A stretch of 64,000 nucleotides of DNA from an uncultured Faecalibacterium sp. (GTDB taxonomy: Bacteria; Bacillota; Clostridia; Oscillospirales; Ruminococcaceae): assembly GCA_934548045.1 (NCBI GenBank), contig CAKTEM010000009.1, positions 47,857-111,856 of the forward strand, given 5' to 3'. Shown here piece after piece: positions 52,772 to 60,775 of the stretch. Each line of letters begins with the position of its first letter. The stretch's first letter is position 1. A program made the position numbers and the translations under genes. The notes under the pieces were generated by a model that did not search any database, was not told where the DNA came from, and worked only from the letters and a program-made list of their open reading frames with translations.

Positions 52772-54517
52772 TCACTCCACGTCCTGGAGTGCGGCGAAGT
52801 CCTCTTCGCCGGTGCGGATCTTGACGACCCGAGTCACGTTGTAGACGAAGATCTTGCCATCGCCGATATGGCCGGTATACAGAGCCTTCTTGGCGGCATC
52901 GACCACAGAGTCGACCGAGATCTTGGAAACGATGACCTCGACCTTGATCTTGGGCAGCAGGGTCGAATCCACAGGCACGCCGCGGTATTTCTCGCTGGTG
53001 CCTTTCTGGATGCCACAGCCCATGACCTGCGTGACGGTCATGCCGGTCACGCCCAGATCGTTCAGGGCGGTCTTGAGCTGGTCGAACTTGCTCAGCTTGG
53101 CGATGATGGACACCTTGTGCATACCGGTATCGTACACGCCGTCATGGATGACCGGCGAAGGCTCACGCATGACGGGAACCGCTGCGTCGATCTGCTTGGC
53201 GGATGCCTTTGTCACATCGTCCTCGCCGAGGTCGGTGTTTTCGTTGGGAGACATGGCCGCTGCGTTGGCGTCGGAGATGGAGAAGCCAGCGTAAGCGGAT
53301 GCCAGACCATGTTCGTGGATGTCCAGACCGTCGATCTCGACCTCAGCCGGAACACGCAGGCCGATGGTCTTGTCGATGATCTTGAAGATGATGAACATCA
53401 CGACCAGAACGTAAGCGTCAACAGCCACCAGACCCAGCAGCTGGATGCCCAGCTGGCCGAGGCCGCCGCCATAGAACAGGCCGGCATATTCGGTGTTGCT
53501 GCCGTTGGAGAACAAGCCGACTGCGATAGTACCCCAGACGCCGTTTGCAAAGTGGACGGAGACAGCACCAACGGGGTCGTCGACCTTGGCGATCTTATCG
53601 AAGAACTCCACGCTCAGGACGACGAGGAAACCGGCCACAAAGCCGATGATAAATGCGCCGAACGGAGAAACGGTGTCGCAGCCTGCGGTGATGGCGACCA
53701 GACCGGCCAGAGAGCCGTTCAGGGTCATCGAGACATCGGGCTTGTCGTAACGCTTCCAAGTGAAGAGCATGGTCACGCAGGTCGCGACGGCAGCGGCAAG
53801 GTTGGTGTTGAAGCAGACCAGACCGGTCATCGTCATGGTTTCATCGGTGGACAGCGACAGAGAAGAGCCGCCGTTGAAACCGAACCAGCAGAACCAGAGG
53901 ATGAAAACGCCCAGTGCGCCAGCCGTCAGATTGTGGCCGGGGATGGCGTGGGGGTTGCCGTCCTTGTCGTACTTGCCGATACGGGGGCCGAGCAGAGCCG
54001 CGCCCAGCAGAGCAATGATGCCGCCGACGTTGTGAACGGCTGCGGAACCGGCGAAGTCATGGAAGCCCATGCTCTGCAGCCAGCCGCCGCCCCACATCCA
54101 GTGGCCGCAGATGGGATAAACCACCAGCGAGATGGCTGCGGAGTAAACGCAGTAAGCTTTGAAGTTGGTGCGCTCGGCCATCGAGCCGGAAACGATGGTC
54201 GCGGCCGTTGCGCAGAAGACGGTCTGGAACACGATGTAGACCCACAGCGGAATGTCCAGACCCAGATGGGAGTAATCTCCCTGAATGAACGGGTCAAAAC
54301 CGCCGATCAGCGCGCCCGTGCCGCCGAACATCAGGCCAAAGCCGATGAGCCAGTAGCAGGGGGTGCCGATGCAAAAGTCCATCATATTCTTCATCAGGAT
54401 GTTGCCCGTGTTCTTTGCACGGGTAAAGCCTGCTTCACACAGGGCGAAACCAGCCTGCATGAAGTAGACCAGGAACGCTGCGACCAGCGTCCAACAGGTG
54501 TTTACGGAGCTGAACAT
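52772..54517 (-). CDS. Ammonium transporter fused to a PII signalling domain
   Basis: 581 residues from ATG 54517, ten bases after GGGGAGG (an ATG at 54526 touches the ribosome site). Residues 1 to ~395 are Amt with eleven helices: FMQAGFALCEAGFTRAKNT, FHDFAGSAAVHNVGGI (first pore histidine) and VHFANGVWGTIAVGL (second). After a ~70-residue polar linker, residues ~468-581 are a PII protein: KVSIIAKLSKFDQLKTALND, a T-loop with EKYRGVPVD (Tyr511 at the modifiable position) and GDGKIFVYNVTRVVKIRTGE. PII normally blocks Amt when nitrogen is plentiful; here gate and channel share one chain. Confidence 0.94.
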   Translation of the reverse strand: MFSSVNTCWTLVAAFLVYFMQAGFALCEAGFTRAKNTGNILMKNMMDFCIGTPCYWLIGFGLMFGGTGALIGGFDPFIQGDYSHLGLDIPLWVYIVFQTVFCATAATIVSGSMAERTNFKAYCVYSAAISLVVYPICGHWMWGGGWLQSMGFHDFAGSAAVHNVGGIIALLGAALLGPRIGKYDKDGNPHAIPGHNLTAGALGVFILWFCWFGFNGGSSLSLSTDETMTMTGLVCFNTNLAAAVATCVTMLFTWKRYDKPDVSMTLNGSLAGLVAITAGCDTVSPFGAFIIGFVAGFLVVLSVEFFDKIAKVDDPVGAVSVHFANGVWGTIAVGLFSNGSNTEYAGLFYGGGLGQLGIQLLGLVAVDAYVLVVMFIIFKIIDKTIGLRVPAEVEIDGLDIHEHGLASAYAGFSISDANAAAMSPNENTDLGEDDVTKASAKQIDAAVPVMREPSPVIHDGVYDTGMHKVSIIAKLSKFDQLKTALNDLGVTGMTVTQVMGCGIQKGTSEKYRGVPVDSTLLPKIKVEVIVSKISVDSVVDAAKKALYTGHIGDGKIFVYNVTRVVKIRTGEEDFAALQDVE

Positions 54518-54737
54518 GATCCTCATACCTCCCCAGATGTGTTCCGCCGGCCTGCCAGAGCCGACGGGCGTACCCTCGCGATGCTGCGCCCTCTATTGCG
54601 CAGCATCGCGGAAATCCGACTCCGGAAGCCCTCTATCTCCTCCGGAACCGATGACTGAACAAACGGGGTCAGTCTGCCCCCGAAAACGAAAAAAGACGCT
54701 CAGCGGATCTGCATCCGTGAGCGTCTTTGCTTTCGAT
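54518..54737 (-). promoter_or_regulatory. Leader of the Amt-PII gene with early terminator-like hairpin
   Basis: About ten bases after the predicted start, AAAGACGCTCA/TGAGCGTCTTT (54692-54728) with an inner CGGAT/ATCCG stem is followed on the minus strand by TTTTTT: an intrinsic terminator inside the leader. Further down, CGCGATGCTGCGC and GCGCAGCATCGCG (54577-54610) form a perfect 13-bp hairpin. Together they suggest transcription attenuation. I could not match it to ANTAR-type hexaloops. Confidence 0.6.
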
Positions 54738-54743
54738 GGCATG

Positions 54744-54772
54744 AGTATAGAGCGGTTTGGGCAAAGTGTCAA
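54744..54772 (-). promoter_or_regulatory. Promoter of the Amt-PII gene
   Basis: Minus strand: perfect TTGACA (54767-54772), 17-base spacer, TATACT (54744-54749). Confidence 0.88.
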
Positions 54773-54844
54773 GAGGAAAAGCTTAATTTTGACGTTTTAT
54801 ACAATTCTCAAAAAATCGAGATGCCAAAAATTTGGAAACAAAAG

Positions 54845-55231
54845 TCAATCTTTCTTTTCCTCGCCGTGGTGTTCCTCCCGAGATGCCCTCATCTCGACAT
54901 GGAGCAGCAGGCTCATCAGGGCGCGGAGGGCGAATGTCGCCGCCAGCGGCACCACCGACTGTAAACTCGGCAGCAGGAAAGTCCGGGCGATCTCCGCCGA
55001 CATCAGGAACTCGAGGGCGGTCGTCAGGCCGCTGCTCATCTCGTGGTGGAAGTCGTAGCTGTCATGGAACAGCGTCACGCGCAGGTAATGGTAGCTGGCC
55101 CGTGCCAGACTGGTGACGATGATGATCAGGCCGATGACCTCCGCAATGGCGGCGATCAGCGGCACCGCCGACTCCAGAAACAGTTCCAGAGCCGAGGATA
55201 TCGTCTCGTTGAAGTGGTACAGCGCGCTCAT
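54845..55231 (-). CDS. DUF1622-type membrane protein
   Basis: 128 residues with three hydrophobic segments (AVPLIAAIAEVIGLIIIVTS, the amphipathic ALEFLMSAEIARTFLLP, and VVPLAATFALRALMSLLLHV) and the pattern GLTTALEFLMSAEIARTF that I associate with DUF1622. No function is known for the family. AAGGAG precedes the ATG. It lies 25 bases after the RpiB-type isomerase gene and may share its transcript. Confidence 0.75.
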   Translation of the reverse strand: MSALYHFNETISSALELFLESAVPLIAAIAEVIGLIIIVTSLARASYHYLRVTLFHDSYDFHHEMSSGLTTALEFLMSAEIARTFLLPSLQSVVPLAATFALRALMSLLLHVEMRASREEHHGEEKKD

Positions 55232-55256
55232 GAAGCCCGTTCTCCTTGTGTTTTAT

Positions 55257-55895
55257 TTAGGCCAGCAGGCTCTTGATGTAAGCAGCCAGCTCCTCGTCCT
55301 TGCAGGAAGCGAAGAACAACTCGCTGAACTTCTCACCAGCGATGGCACCCTTCAGCAGGTCCTGATCGATGCTCTTCAGGCACTCGATGAGGGGCTTGAA
55401 AGTAGCGGCACGGACGCCGTCCAGAATTTTCTTGTTGCGCTGCTCCGGCTCCACACGCTCCTTCGGGTAGCCCTGACCGTGGCCGAAGCCAAACAGCTTC
55501 TCGAAGCAGTACTCAAGGTTCAGCTCACCGCCCCAGCCAAAGCCCTTTGCGAAGGGCATAGCGACTGCGTTTCCGTCGTTGACATGTGCGAAGGTGTAAG
55601 CGTCGACGGGGTCTTCCACATGGCCGCAGATGACGCCCGGGAAGCTGTTCAGAGCCAGCATTGCGCCCTCGCCGGTGCCGCAGCCGGTGATGACATAGTC
55701 AGCCGCGCCGCTGTTCAGCAGGATGGCGGCAAGGATGCCGCACTGCACATAGGTCAGCTGTGCCTTGTCGTCAGCAGCATACATGCCGTAGTTGACGACT
55801 TCGTGGCCCATCGGCTCGACGACCTTTTTCAGAGCGGCCTCGATGATGCCGTTCTTTGCGGCCTGACTGTTTTCGTTGATAAGTGCGATCTTCAT
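55257..55895 (-). CDS. RpiB/LacA/LacB-family sugar-phosphate isomerase
   Basis: 212 residues from ATG 55895 (AAAGGAGA upstream). The N-terminal part has the RpiB core: MKIALINENSQAAKN, GHEVVNYGMY and the catalytic cysteine in YVITGCGTGEGAMLALN. It is longer than classic RpiB (~150 residues) by a C-terminal helical part with HGQGYPKERVEPEQRNKK. Members isomerise ribose-, allose- or galactose-type phosphates; the exact substrate is open. Confidence 0.88.
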   Translation of the reverse strand: MKIALINENSQAAKNGIIEAALKKVVEPMGHEVVNYGMYAADDKAQLTYVQCGILAAILLNSGAADYVITGCGTGEGAMLALNSFPGVICGHVEDPVDAYTFAHVNDGNAVAMPFAKGFGWGGELNLEYCFEKLFGFGHGQGYPKERVEPEQRNKKILDGVRAATFKPLIECLKSIDQDLLKGAIAGEKFSELFFASCKDEELAAYIKSLLA

Positions 55896-55931
55896 AAACA
55901 ATTCTCCTTTTTGTTATGATTTCTGTTTTTT

Positions 55932-55960
55932 AGCGTAACATCCTTTGTTCCGGCTGTCAA
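55932..55960 (-). promoter_or_regulatory. Promoter of the isomerase gene
   Basis: Minus strand: TTGACA (55955-55960), 17-base spacer, TACGCT (55932-55937). Confidence 0.7.
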
Positions 55961-55984
55961 GGAGAGATTCCTCTCTTCCAGCCT

Positions 55985-56761
55985 TTACCCCAGCTTCTTT
56001 TTCTGCTGGTGGGCCATGATGGGCATCAGCACCGGCATCGGAACGAACCGCTGGGCCGTCGTTGCGACGCGCATCAGAGCCGACGGCACGATGACGGTCT
56101 TGCCGCGCAGCATCCCACGCATGGCTTCTTCCACACAGAGCTGCGGCGAGATGCCTTTCAGCGCGAAGACCACACCGGCGCAGTCGTTGAACTCGGTATT
56201 GACCGGGCCGGGGCAGAGGGCGCAGACATAGACCGGGCTGTGCTGCTCGCGCAGCTCTTCGGCGACGCCGCGCGTCAGGCTGACGACGTATGCTTTGGTG
56301 GCGTAGTAGCCGGCCATATAGGGGCCGCCGGGCAGAAGTCCAGCAGAAGACGCCACATTCAGCACCGTGCCAAAGCCCTGCGCCTGCATCTTTTTCACCG
56401 CGAACTTGAACAGCCGGTGCATCGCGAGGACATTCACCTTCGCCATCGAGAGTTCCCGTTCGGTGTCCGTCTCGAGGAAGCTGCCGCAGACACCGAACCC
56501 GGCGTTGTTGATGAAGATGTCCACCCGTTCGCTCTCCATCTCGGCGCAGAGCCGGTCACATTCGGCCTCCTGTGCCAGATCTGTGGTCAGGATGCGGCTG
56601 GGCGTGTTGTACTGGCTCAGCAGCTCGGCCGCGAGGTGTTCCAGCCGGTCTTTCCGGCGCGCGGTCAGGATGAGCCGGAAGCCCAGCTTCGCGTACCGCC
56701 GGGCAAACTCCTGCCCGATGCCGGAGCTTGCGCCGGTGATCCATACAGTCTTATTCGCCAT
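55985..56761 (-). CDS. Short-chain dehydrogenase/reductase
   Basis: 258 residues from ATG 56761 (CGGAG upstream). NAD(P)-binding TGASSGIGQEF near the N-terminus, IFINNAGFGVCG near residue 85, catalytic serine in NVASSAGLLPG and Y-x-x-x-K in GYYATKAYVVSLTR, then LCPGPVNTEF. The arginine after the first strand (TARRKDRL) suggests NADPH. It resembles the DltE/YqjQ-like SDR group; substrate unknown. The C-terminus (VPMPVLMPIMAHQQKKK) is hydrophobic then basic and could touch the membrane. Confidence 0.88.
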   Translation of the reverse strand: MANKTVWITGASSGIGQEFARRYAKLGFRLILTARRKDRLEHLAAELLSQYNTPSRILTTDLAQEAECDRLCAEMESERVDIFINNAGFGVCGSFLETDTERELSMAKVNVLAMHRLFKFAVKKMQAQGFGTVLNVASSAGLLPGGPYMAGYYATKAYVVSLTRGVAEELREQHSPVYVCALCPGPVNTEFNDCAGVVFALKGISPQLCVEEAMRGMLRGKTVIVPSALMRVATTAQRFVPMPVLMPIMAHQQKKKLG

Positions 56762-56797
56762 CGTTTTTCTCCGTCCTTTCTGGATTCGTCTGATGCA

Positions 56798-56868
56798 AGG
56801 ATAACACAGTTTTCTACCGCTTGCAATTCGTTTCTTCAATTTACATTGCCCGGATTTTATGCTACTAT
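56798..56868. promoter_or_regulatory. Back-to-back promoters for the SDR and family 1 glycosidase
   Basis: Minus strand: TTGCAA (56821-56826) and TATCCT (56798-56803), spacer 17. Plus strand: TTTACA (56840-56845) and TACTAT (56863-56868) with TG extension, spacer 17. Confidence 0.65.
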
Positions 56869-56912
56869 TTAAGTAAACGAGAAATCACCCAAGTGAAGGA
56901 AGGAGAAAATTT

Positions 56913-58355
56913 ATGGCAAACGCATTTCCGAAAGGCTTTTTATGGGGCGGCGCAACCGCCGCGAACCAGTGCGAGGGCGGCTGGCAGGAGGGCGGCAAGG
57001 GCCTGTCCACCGTTGATGTCATCCCCTTTGGTGAGGACCGTATGCCGGTCAGCCGCGGCCTTGTAAAGATGCTGGAGTGTGACGACCAGCACCAGTACCC
57101 GGCCCATGAAGCCATCGACATGTACCACCACTTCAAAGAGGACATCAAGCTGTTCGCGGAGATGGGCTTCAAGTGCTATCGCTTCTCGATCGCATGGACC
57201 CGTATCCTGCCCAACGGCGACGACGACACCCCCAACGAAGAGGGCCTGAAGTTCTATGAGGAGATGATCGACGAGTGCCTGAAGTACGGCATCGAGCCGC
57301 TCATCACCATCTGCCACTTTGATACCCCCATCGCCCTCATCAAGAAGTACGGCGGCTGGAAAGACCGCCGCATGATCGATGCCTACCTGAAATACTGCAC
57401 CGCCATCTTCACCCGTTACGCCGGCAAAGTCAAGTACTGGCTGACCTTCAACGAGATCAACATGCTGCTCCACATGCCGTTCATGGGCGCAGGCATCCTG
57501 TTCGAGGAAGGCGAGAATCCCGAAGAGGTCAAGTACCGTGCCGCTCACTATGAGCTGGTCGCCAGCGCAAAGGCCGTCCAGCTGGCTCACAAGCTGATGC
57601 CCGGCGCGATGGTCGGCTGTATGCTGGCTGCCGGTCAGTATTACCCCTTCACCTGCAACCCCAACGACGTTTACGCCGCAATGGAGGCTGACCGTGACAA
57701 CTACTTCTTCATCGACGCACAGGCACGTGGTGCCTATCCCGTCTGGGCATGGAAGCGGATGGAGCGTGCAGGCATCAAGCTCGACTGCACCGAGGACGAC
57801 CTCGCGCAGATCAAGGCCGGTGCTGTTGATTTCATCAGCTTCAGCTATTATTCTTCTCGAAGCACCTCGGCAGACCCCGAGACCATCGAGAAGTACAAGA
57901 AGCCGGGCAACGCCGCCATCATGTCGCTCAAGAACCCGTACCTCGCCGCAAGCGAGTGGGGCTGGCAGATCGACCCGGTCGGCCTGCGCGTGACCCTGAA
58001 CACCCTGTACGACCGCTACCAGAAGCCGCTCTTCATCGTCGAGAACGGTCTGGGTGCGGTCGATAAGGTCGAGGCAGACGGCTCCATCCACGACCCGTAC
58101 CGCATCGACTACATGCGCAAGCACATCGTCGAGATGGAGAAGGCCGTCAACGAGGATGGTCTGCCGCTGCTGGGCTACACCATGTGGGGCCCCATCGACA
58201 TCGTGTCCGCTTCCACCGGCGAGATGAAGAAGCGTTACGGTTTTATCTACGTTGACAAGGACAACGACGGCAACGGCACCCTCGCGCGCAGCCGTAAGGA
58301 CAGCTTCTACTGGTACAAGCAGGTCATCGCTTCCAACGGTGCCGACCTCGGCTAA
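56913..58355 (+). CDS. 6-phospho-beta-glucosidase, glycoside hydrolase family 1
   Basis: 480 residues. FPKGFLWGGATAANQCEGGW at the start, the acid/base glutamate in LTFNEINMLLHMP, the nucleophile in PLFIVENGLGAVD, and the C-terminal GPIDIVSASTGEMKKRYGF with KDSFYWYKQVIASNG, which is the form seen in enzymes acting on phosphorylated beta-glucosides imported by a PTS. It frees glucose 6-phosphate from cellobiose- or salicin-type phosphates. The PTS itself is not next to it. GAAGGAG precedes the ATG. Confidence 0.94.
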   Translation: MANAFPKGFLWGGATAANQCEGGWQEGGKGLSTVDVIPFGEDRMPVSRGLVKMLECDDQHQYPAHEAIDMYHHFKEDIKLFAEMGFKCYRFSIAWTRILPNGDDDTPNEEGLKFYEEMIDECLKYGIEPLITICHFDTPIALIKKYGGWKDRRMIDAYLKYCTAIFTRYAGKVKYWLTFNEINMLLHMPFMGAGILFEEGENPEEVKYRAAHYELVASAKAVQLAHKLMPGAMVGCMLAAGQYYPFTCNPNDVYAAMEADRDNYFFIDAQARGAYPVWAWKRMERAGIKLDCTEDDLAQIKAGAVDFISFSYYSSRSTSADPETIEKYKKPGNAAIMSLKNPYLAASEWGWQIDPVGLRVTLNTLYDRYQKPLFIVENGLGAVDKVEADGSIHDPYRIDYMRKHIVEMEKAVNEDGLPLLGYTMWGPIDIVSASTGEMKKRYGFIYVDKDNDGNGTLARSRKDSFYWYKQVIASNGADLG

Positions 58356-58370
58356 TCGGAGGTGTACACT

Positions 58371-59048
58371 GTGCAGCAAACCAAAACCAATCCGCTTGTG
58401 ACGCGCTGGGTCATCTATCTGGTCGGCATGGTCTCTCTTGTCGCCGGGCTGACCTTGAACACCAAGACCGGCCTTGGTGCGGCGGCCATCGTATCGGTGG
58501 CCCACACCATCAGCCTGTGTACCGGCTTTACCCTCGGCAACATCTCCCTTGTGACCTATGTTCTCTTTATCGCGGCGCAGTTCGTCCTCAAGGGCAGCAA
58601 ACGGAACTGGCTCGACTTGCTCCAGCTGGTCGTCAGCGTGGTGTTTACCCGGGTGCTGGACTTCATGAAAGCCGCCGTGACCTACCAGAGCGGCCAGAGT
58701 CTGGTCTCCGACCTGCTTCTACTGGTTCTGTCCATCGTCCTCACCGGCACCGGTGCGGCAATGGTCCTGAGCATGGAGCTGGTTCCCAACCCGGCCGACG
58801 GCATTGTAAACGCCATTTCCATGCGTTCCGGCAAAGAAGTCGGCATCTGCAAGAGCTGTTTCGACATCGTGAACGTCGCCGTCGCCCTTCTCATCGGCCT
58901 TTTCAATGGCAACGCATTGATGGGTATCGGCATCGGAACCGTCATCTCGATGCTCTGCATCGGGCGGTATATTTCCATCTTCAACAAGTTCTTCCGGCAT
59001 AAGCTCCGTGCTGCCGCTGGGCTCGAAGAGCCTGTGACCGCCGCATAA
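58371..59048 (+). CDS. YczE/YyaS/YitT-like integral membrane protein
   Basis: 225 residues from the GTG at 58371, eight bases after CGGAGG (an earlier GTG at 58362 overlaps the ribosome site). Six hydrophobic segments: WVIYLVGMVSLVAGLTL, LGNISLVTYVLFIAAQFVL, and others, with the N-terminal G-x-A-L/T-x-x-T-x-L-G pattern and NPADGIVNAISMRSGKEVGI of the YczE/YyaS group. Function not established. It follows the glycosidase by 15 bases, so it is probably in its operon. Confidence 0.8.
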   Translation: MQQTKTNPLVTRWVIYLVGMVSLVAGLTLNTKTGLGAAAIVSVAHTISLCTGFTLGNISLVTYVLFIAAQFVLKGSKRNWLDLLQLVVSVVFTRVLDFMKAAVTYQSGQSLVSDLLLLVLSIVLTGTGAAMVLSMELVPNPADGIVNAISMRSGKEVGICKSCFDIVNVAVALLIGLFNGNALMGIGIGTVISMLCIGRYISIFNKFFRHKLRAAAGLEEPVTAA

Positions 59049-59063
59049 CCCCAGAGACAGCAG

Positions 59064-59105
59064 CACCCCGTAGAGCGTCAAAACTCTACGGGGTGTTATT
59101 TTTTA
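59064..59105 (+). terminator. Terminator of the glycosidase operon
   Basis: CACCCCGTAGAG (59064-59075) pairs perfectly with CTCTACGGGGTG (59084-59095), followed by TTATTTTTT. Confidence 0.92.
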
Positions 59106-59110
59106 TTTAC

Positions 59111-59635
59111 TTATGTGGTTTCGGACTGTGCGACGCTCTTTTCGGCTAGAAGTTTTGCCGGTTTCATCAGCAGGATGCTGACGCCGTTGAAGACCAGAGA
59201 GCCAACAATGAACACCCCAAAGAAAAGGGGCAGGTTTGCCGCGAAGGTCTTTGCGTCGATGCAGGCGATGGTCAGATAGGCAAAGCCCACATTGTTCAGC
59301 ACCTTGGGTGCGTAAGGGTGCAGGATGATGAGGACGAACAGCACGACCGCCAGCGGAATGAGCAGACCCAGCAGGCCGCCGACCACCGGGGTCAGCACCG
59401 TGATGCCCAAAATCATCAGGACGGTGAATACCAGACCGACCAGTCCGCCCACCTCGACGGTTATAAACCGGTCTTTCATGTCGCCCTCGAGGGTGAAGAG
59501 CATAATGTTGCTCAGGAACACCAGCCAGCTGTAATCAAAATCAATGATGTGGAAAAAGGCGTTTGTGATCAAGATCCAGACCAGCAGCATCAGACGGAAA
59601 TAGAGCAGAAAACGCTTGGTGACAGCTTCATTCAT
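59111..59635 (-). CDS. Multi-pass membrane protein of unknown function
   Basis: 174 residues from ATG 59635 (GGAGG eight bases upstream). Five hydrophobic segments, including FRLMLLVWILITNAFFHI, WLVFLSNIMLFTL, the glycine-rich GGLLGLLIPLAVVLFVLII, and FFGVFIVGSLVFNGVSILL. The arrangement recalls DUF1097-type inner membrane proteins, but the match is weak. The frame reaches further upstream to 59800, but that part has no ribosome site and reads like non-coding DNA. Confidence 0.7.
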   Translation of the reverse strand: MNEAVTKRFLLYFRLMLLVWILITNAFFHIIDFDYSWLVFLSNIMLFTLEGDMKDRFITVEVGGLVGLVFTVLMILGITVLTPVVGGLLGLLIPLAVVLFVLIILHPYAPKVLNNVGFAYLTIACIDAKTFAANLPLFFGVFIVGSLVFNGVSILLMKPAKLLAEKSVAQSETT

Positions 59636-59811
59636 AACAGGAACCTCCACTTTTTCGATGGTCTGCCGCCGCTCTTCAAAAGCAGCGTACAGGAAATACA
59701 GCGCGTATTGTTTTGCTTGCAATACACGTTTCGTCATTACCCTTTCGGGCAAAAAATGGAATTCCAGCTTTAGTATAGCGCGTTTTCGCTCCAAGTGCAA
59801 GTTTTAATTTA

Positions 59812-59842
59812 CAATATTGGCAATTTTAAATTGCCAATATTG
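59812..59842. repeat. 31-bp perfect palindrome
   Basis: CAATATTGGCAATTT, one central T, and AAATTGCCAATATTG: two perfect 15-base arms. It lies about 175 bases upstream of the membrane-protein ATG and 13 bases from repeat copy C. It is AT-rich, so more like a protein-binding operator or insertion scar than a terminator. Confidence 0.9.
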
Positions 59843-59855
59843 AATTGCATAACAA

Positions 59856-60010
59856 AGAGGCTGTTGCAAAACTCCTTCCGTCATCGCTGACGCGATGCCA
59901 CCTCCCTCCCAGAGGGAGGCTTTTACAGCTGACCGTTACGCCAAGGCCCCATCTCTGAGGGGGCTGGCACAGCGAAGCTGTGACTGGGGGAGTATTTTGC
60001 AACAGCCTCT
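59856..60010. repeat. MITE-like repeat, copy C (155 bp, best preserved ends)
   Basis: Left end AGAGGCTGTTGCAAAACTCC, right end GGAGTATTTTGCAACAGCCT plus CT: nearly perfect ~20-bp terminal inverted repeats. ACAA stands directly outside both ends and may be a target duplication. Interior blocks TTCCGTCATCGCTGACGCGA, CCTCCCTCCCAGAGGGAGG, GCCAAGGCCCC and AGCGAAGCTGTGACTGGGGG recur in copies A and B. No open reading frame of useful size. Confidence 0.88.
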
Positions 60011-60024
60011 ACAAATCAATTTTT

Positions 60025-60660
60025 TTACAATGCCGAATAACCGAAGCTGTTCACCAATGCGTCGATGTGGGTGTCAGCTTTACACATCGGACATTCACGG
60101 GAATCATAGCTTGCGTAGTCGGGCAGGCTGGACGGGTCAAAAATCGAGGTGACCGGGATGCCGAGGCACTCGTGGGTCGTCGCGAAGATGGCCGACAAAC
60201 CGGCGACAGTGCCGCCGTAGTAGTTGACCGCTTCGATGGCCGCCTGCGCGGTGTAGCCGGTGGTGATGGATGCCGCCAGAATCAGGACATGCTTGCCCTT
60301 TACCATCGGGGCGAGGTTGTCGCGCAGGATGATCTGGCTGCCGGTGGTGTACTCGGGCGTGATGATGTAGATGGTCTGGTGGGCGTTCATGTTGGAGAAG
60401 CCGTCTTTCGTCAGCTCGTTGGCAAGACAGGTACCGATGACCTGCGTGCCGTCCAGACAAAGCACGGTATCGACGATGGTGTTATGCTGGTACGCCGCCA
60501 CAAGCTCCTTTGCGACAGCCTTCGCCTCGGACAGACGGGCTTTCTGAGTCGTCACGTCGATGTAATAGTTGATGTGGCTGTGGCTGGTCGCAAAATGCCC
60601 TTTTGCCACGCGCAGGAACAGATTGCTCTTCGTGGTGGGAAGTTTTACCATGTTGATCAT
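60025..60660 (-). CDS. Phosphoribosyltransferase-fold protein with altered PRPP motif
   Basis: 211 residues from ATG 60660, about 11 bases after AGGAG. The layout is that of type I phosphoribosyltransferases such as orotate phosphoribosyltransferase: VDTVLCLDGTQVIGTCLA in the middle and the PRPP-loop position HVLILAASITTGYTAQAAIE. In active enzymes that loop reads D-D-x-x-x-T-G; here the two acids are replaced by Ala-Ala while TTG remains. The C-terminus adds SRECPMCKADTHIDALVN with two cysteines. It may bind a nucleotide or regulate rather than catalyse. Homologous function unknown to me. Confidence 0.75.
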   Translation of the reverse strand: MINMVKLPTTKSNLFLRVAKGHFATSHSHINYYIDVTTQKARLSEAKAVAKELVAAYQHNTIVDTVLCLDGTQVIGTCLANELTKDGFSNMNAHQTIYIITPEYTTGSQIILRDNLAPMVKGKHVLILAASITTGYTAQAAIEAVNYYGGTVAGLSAIFATTHECLGIPVTSIFDPSSLPDYASYDSRECPMCKADTHIDALVNSFGYSAL

Positions 60661-60769
60661 AACTTGCAACACTCCTGTTCACAATAAAATCCGGCGGTGT
60701 CTGCCGCGCAGAAAACACAAACAGCGCAGCGGCACGAGTTTCGCCTGCTGCGCTTTCATCCGTTTCCCT
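60661..60769 (-). promoter_or_regulatory. Leader of the PRTase-like gene with terminator-like hairpin
   Basis: On the minus strand AGCGCAGC-A-GGC pairs with GCC-GCTGCGCT (60723-60754), followed by GTTTGTGTTTTCT, between the predicted start and the gene: a candidate attenuator. No PyrR-binding motif was recognised. Confidence 0.5.
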
Positions 60770-60775
60770 GCATCT

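Noticed and set aside
54685..54728. The Amt-PII leader hairpin as an ANTAR-target two-hexaloop motif.
   Set aside because: The loop is four bases (or reads TGCAGA if opened), without A and G at the required hexaloop positions.
59636..59800. N-terminal extension of the membrane protein at 59111 to a start at 59800.
   Set aside because: A strong GGAGG site precedes the ATG at 59635; the extension has no ribosome site and an unrelated composition.
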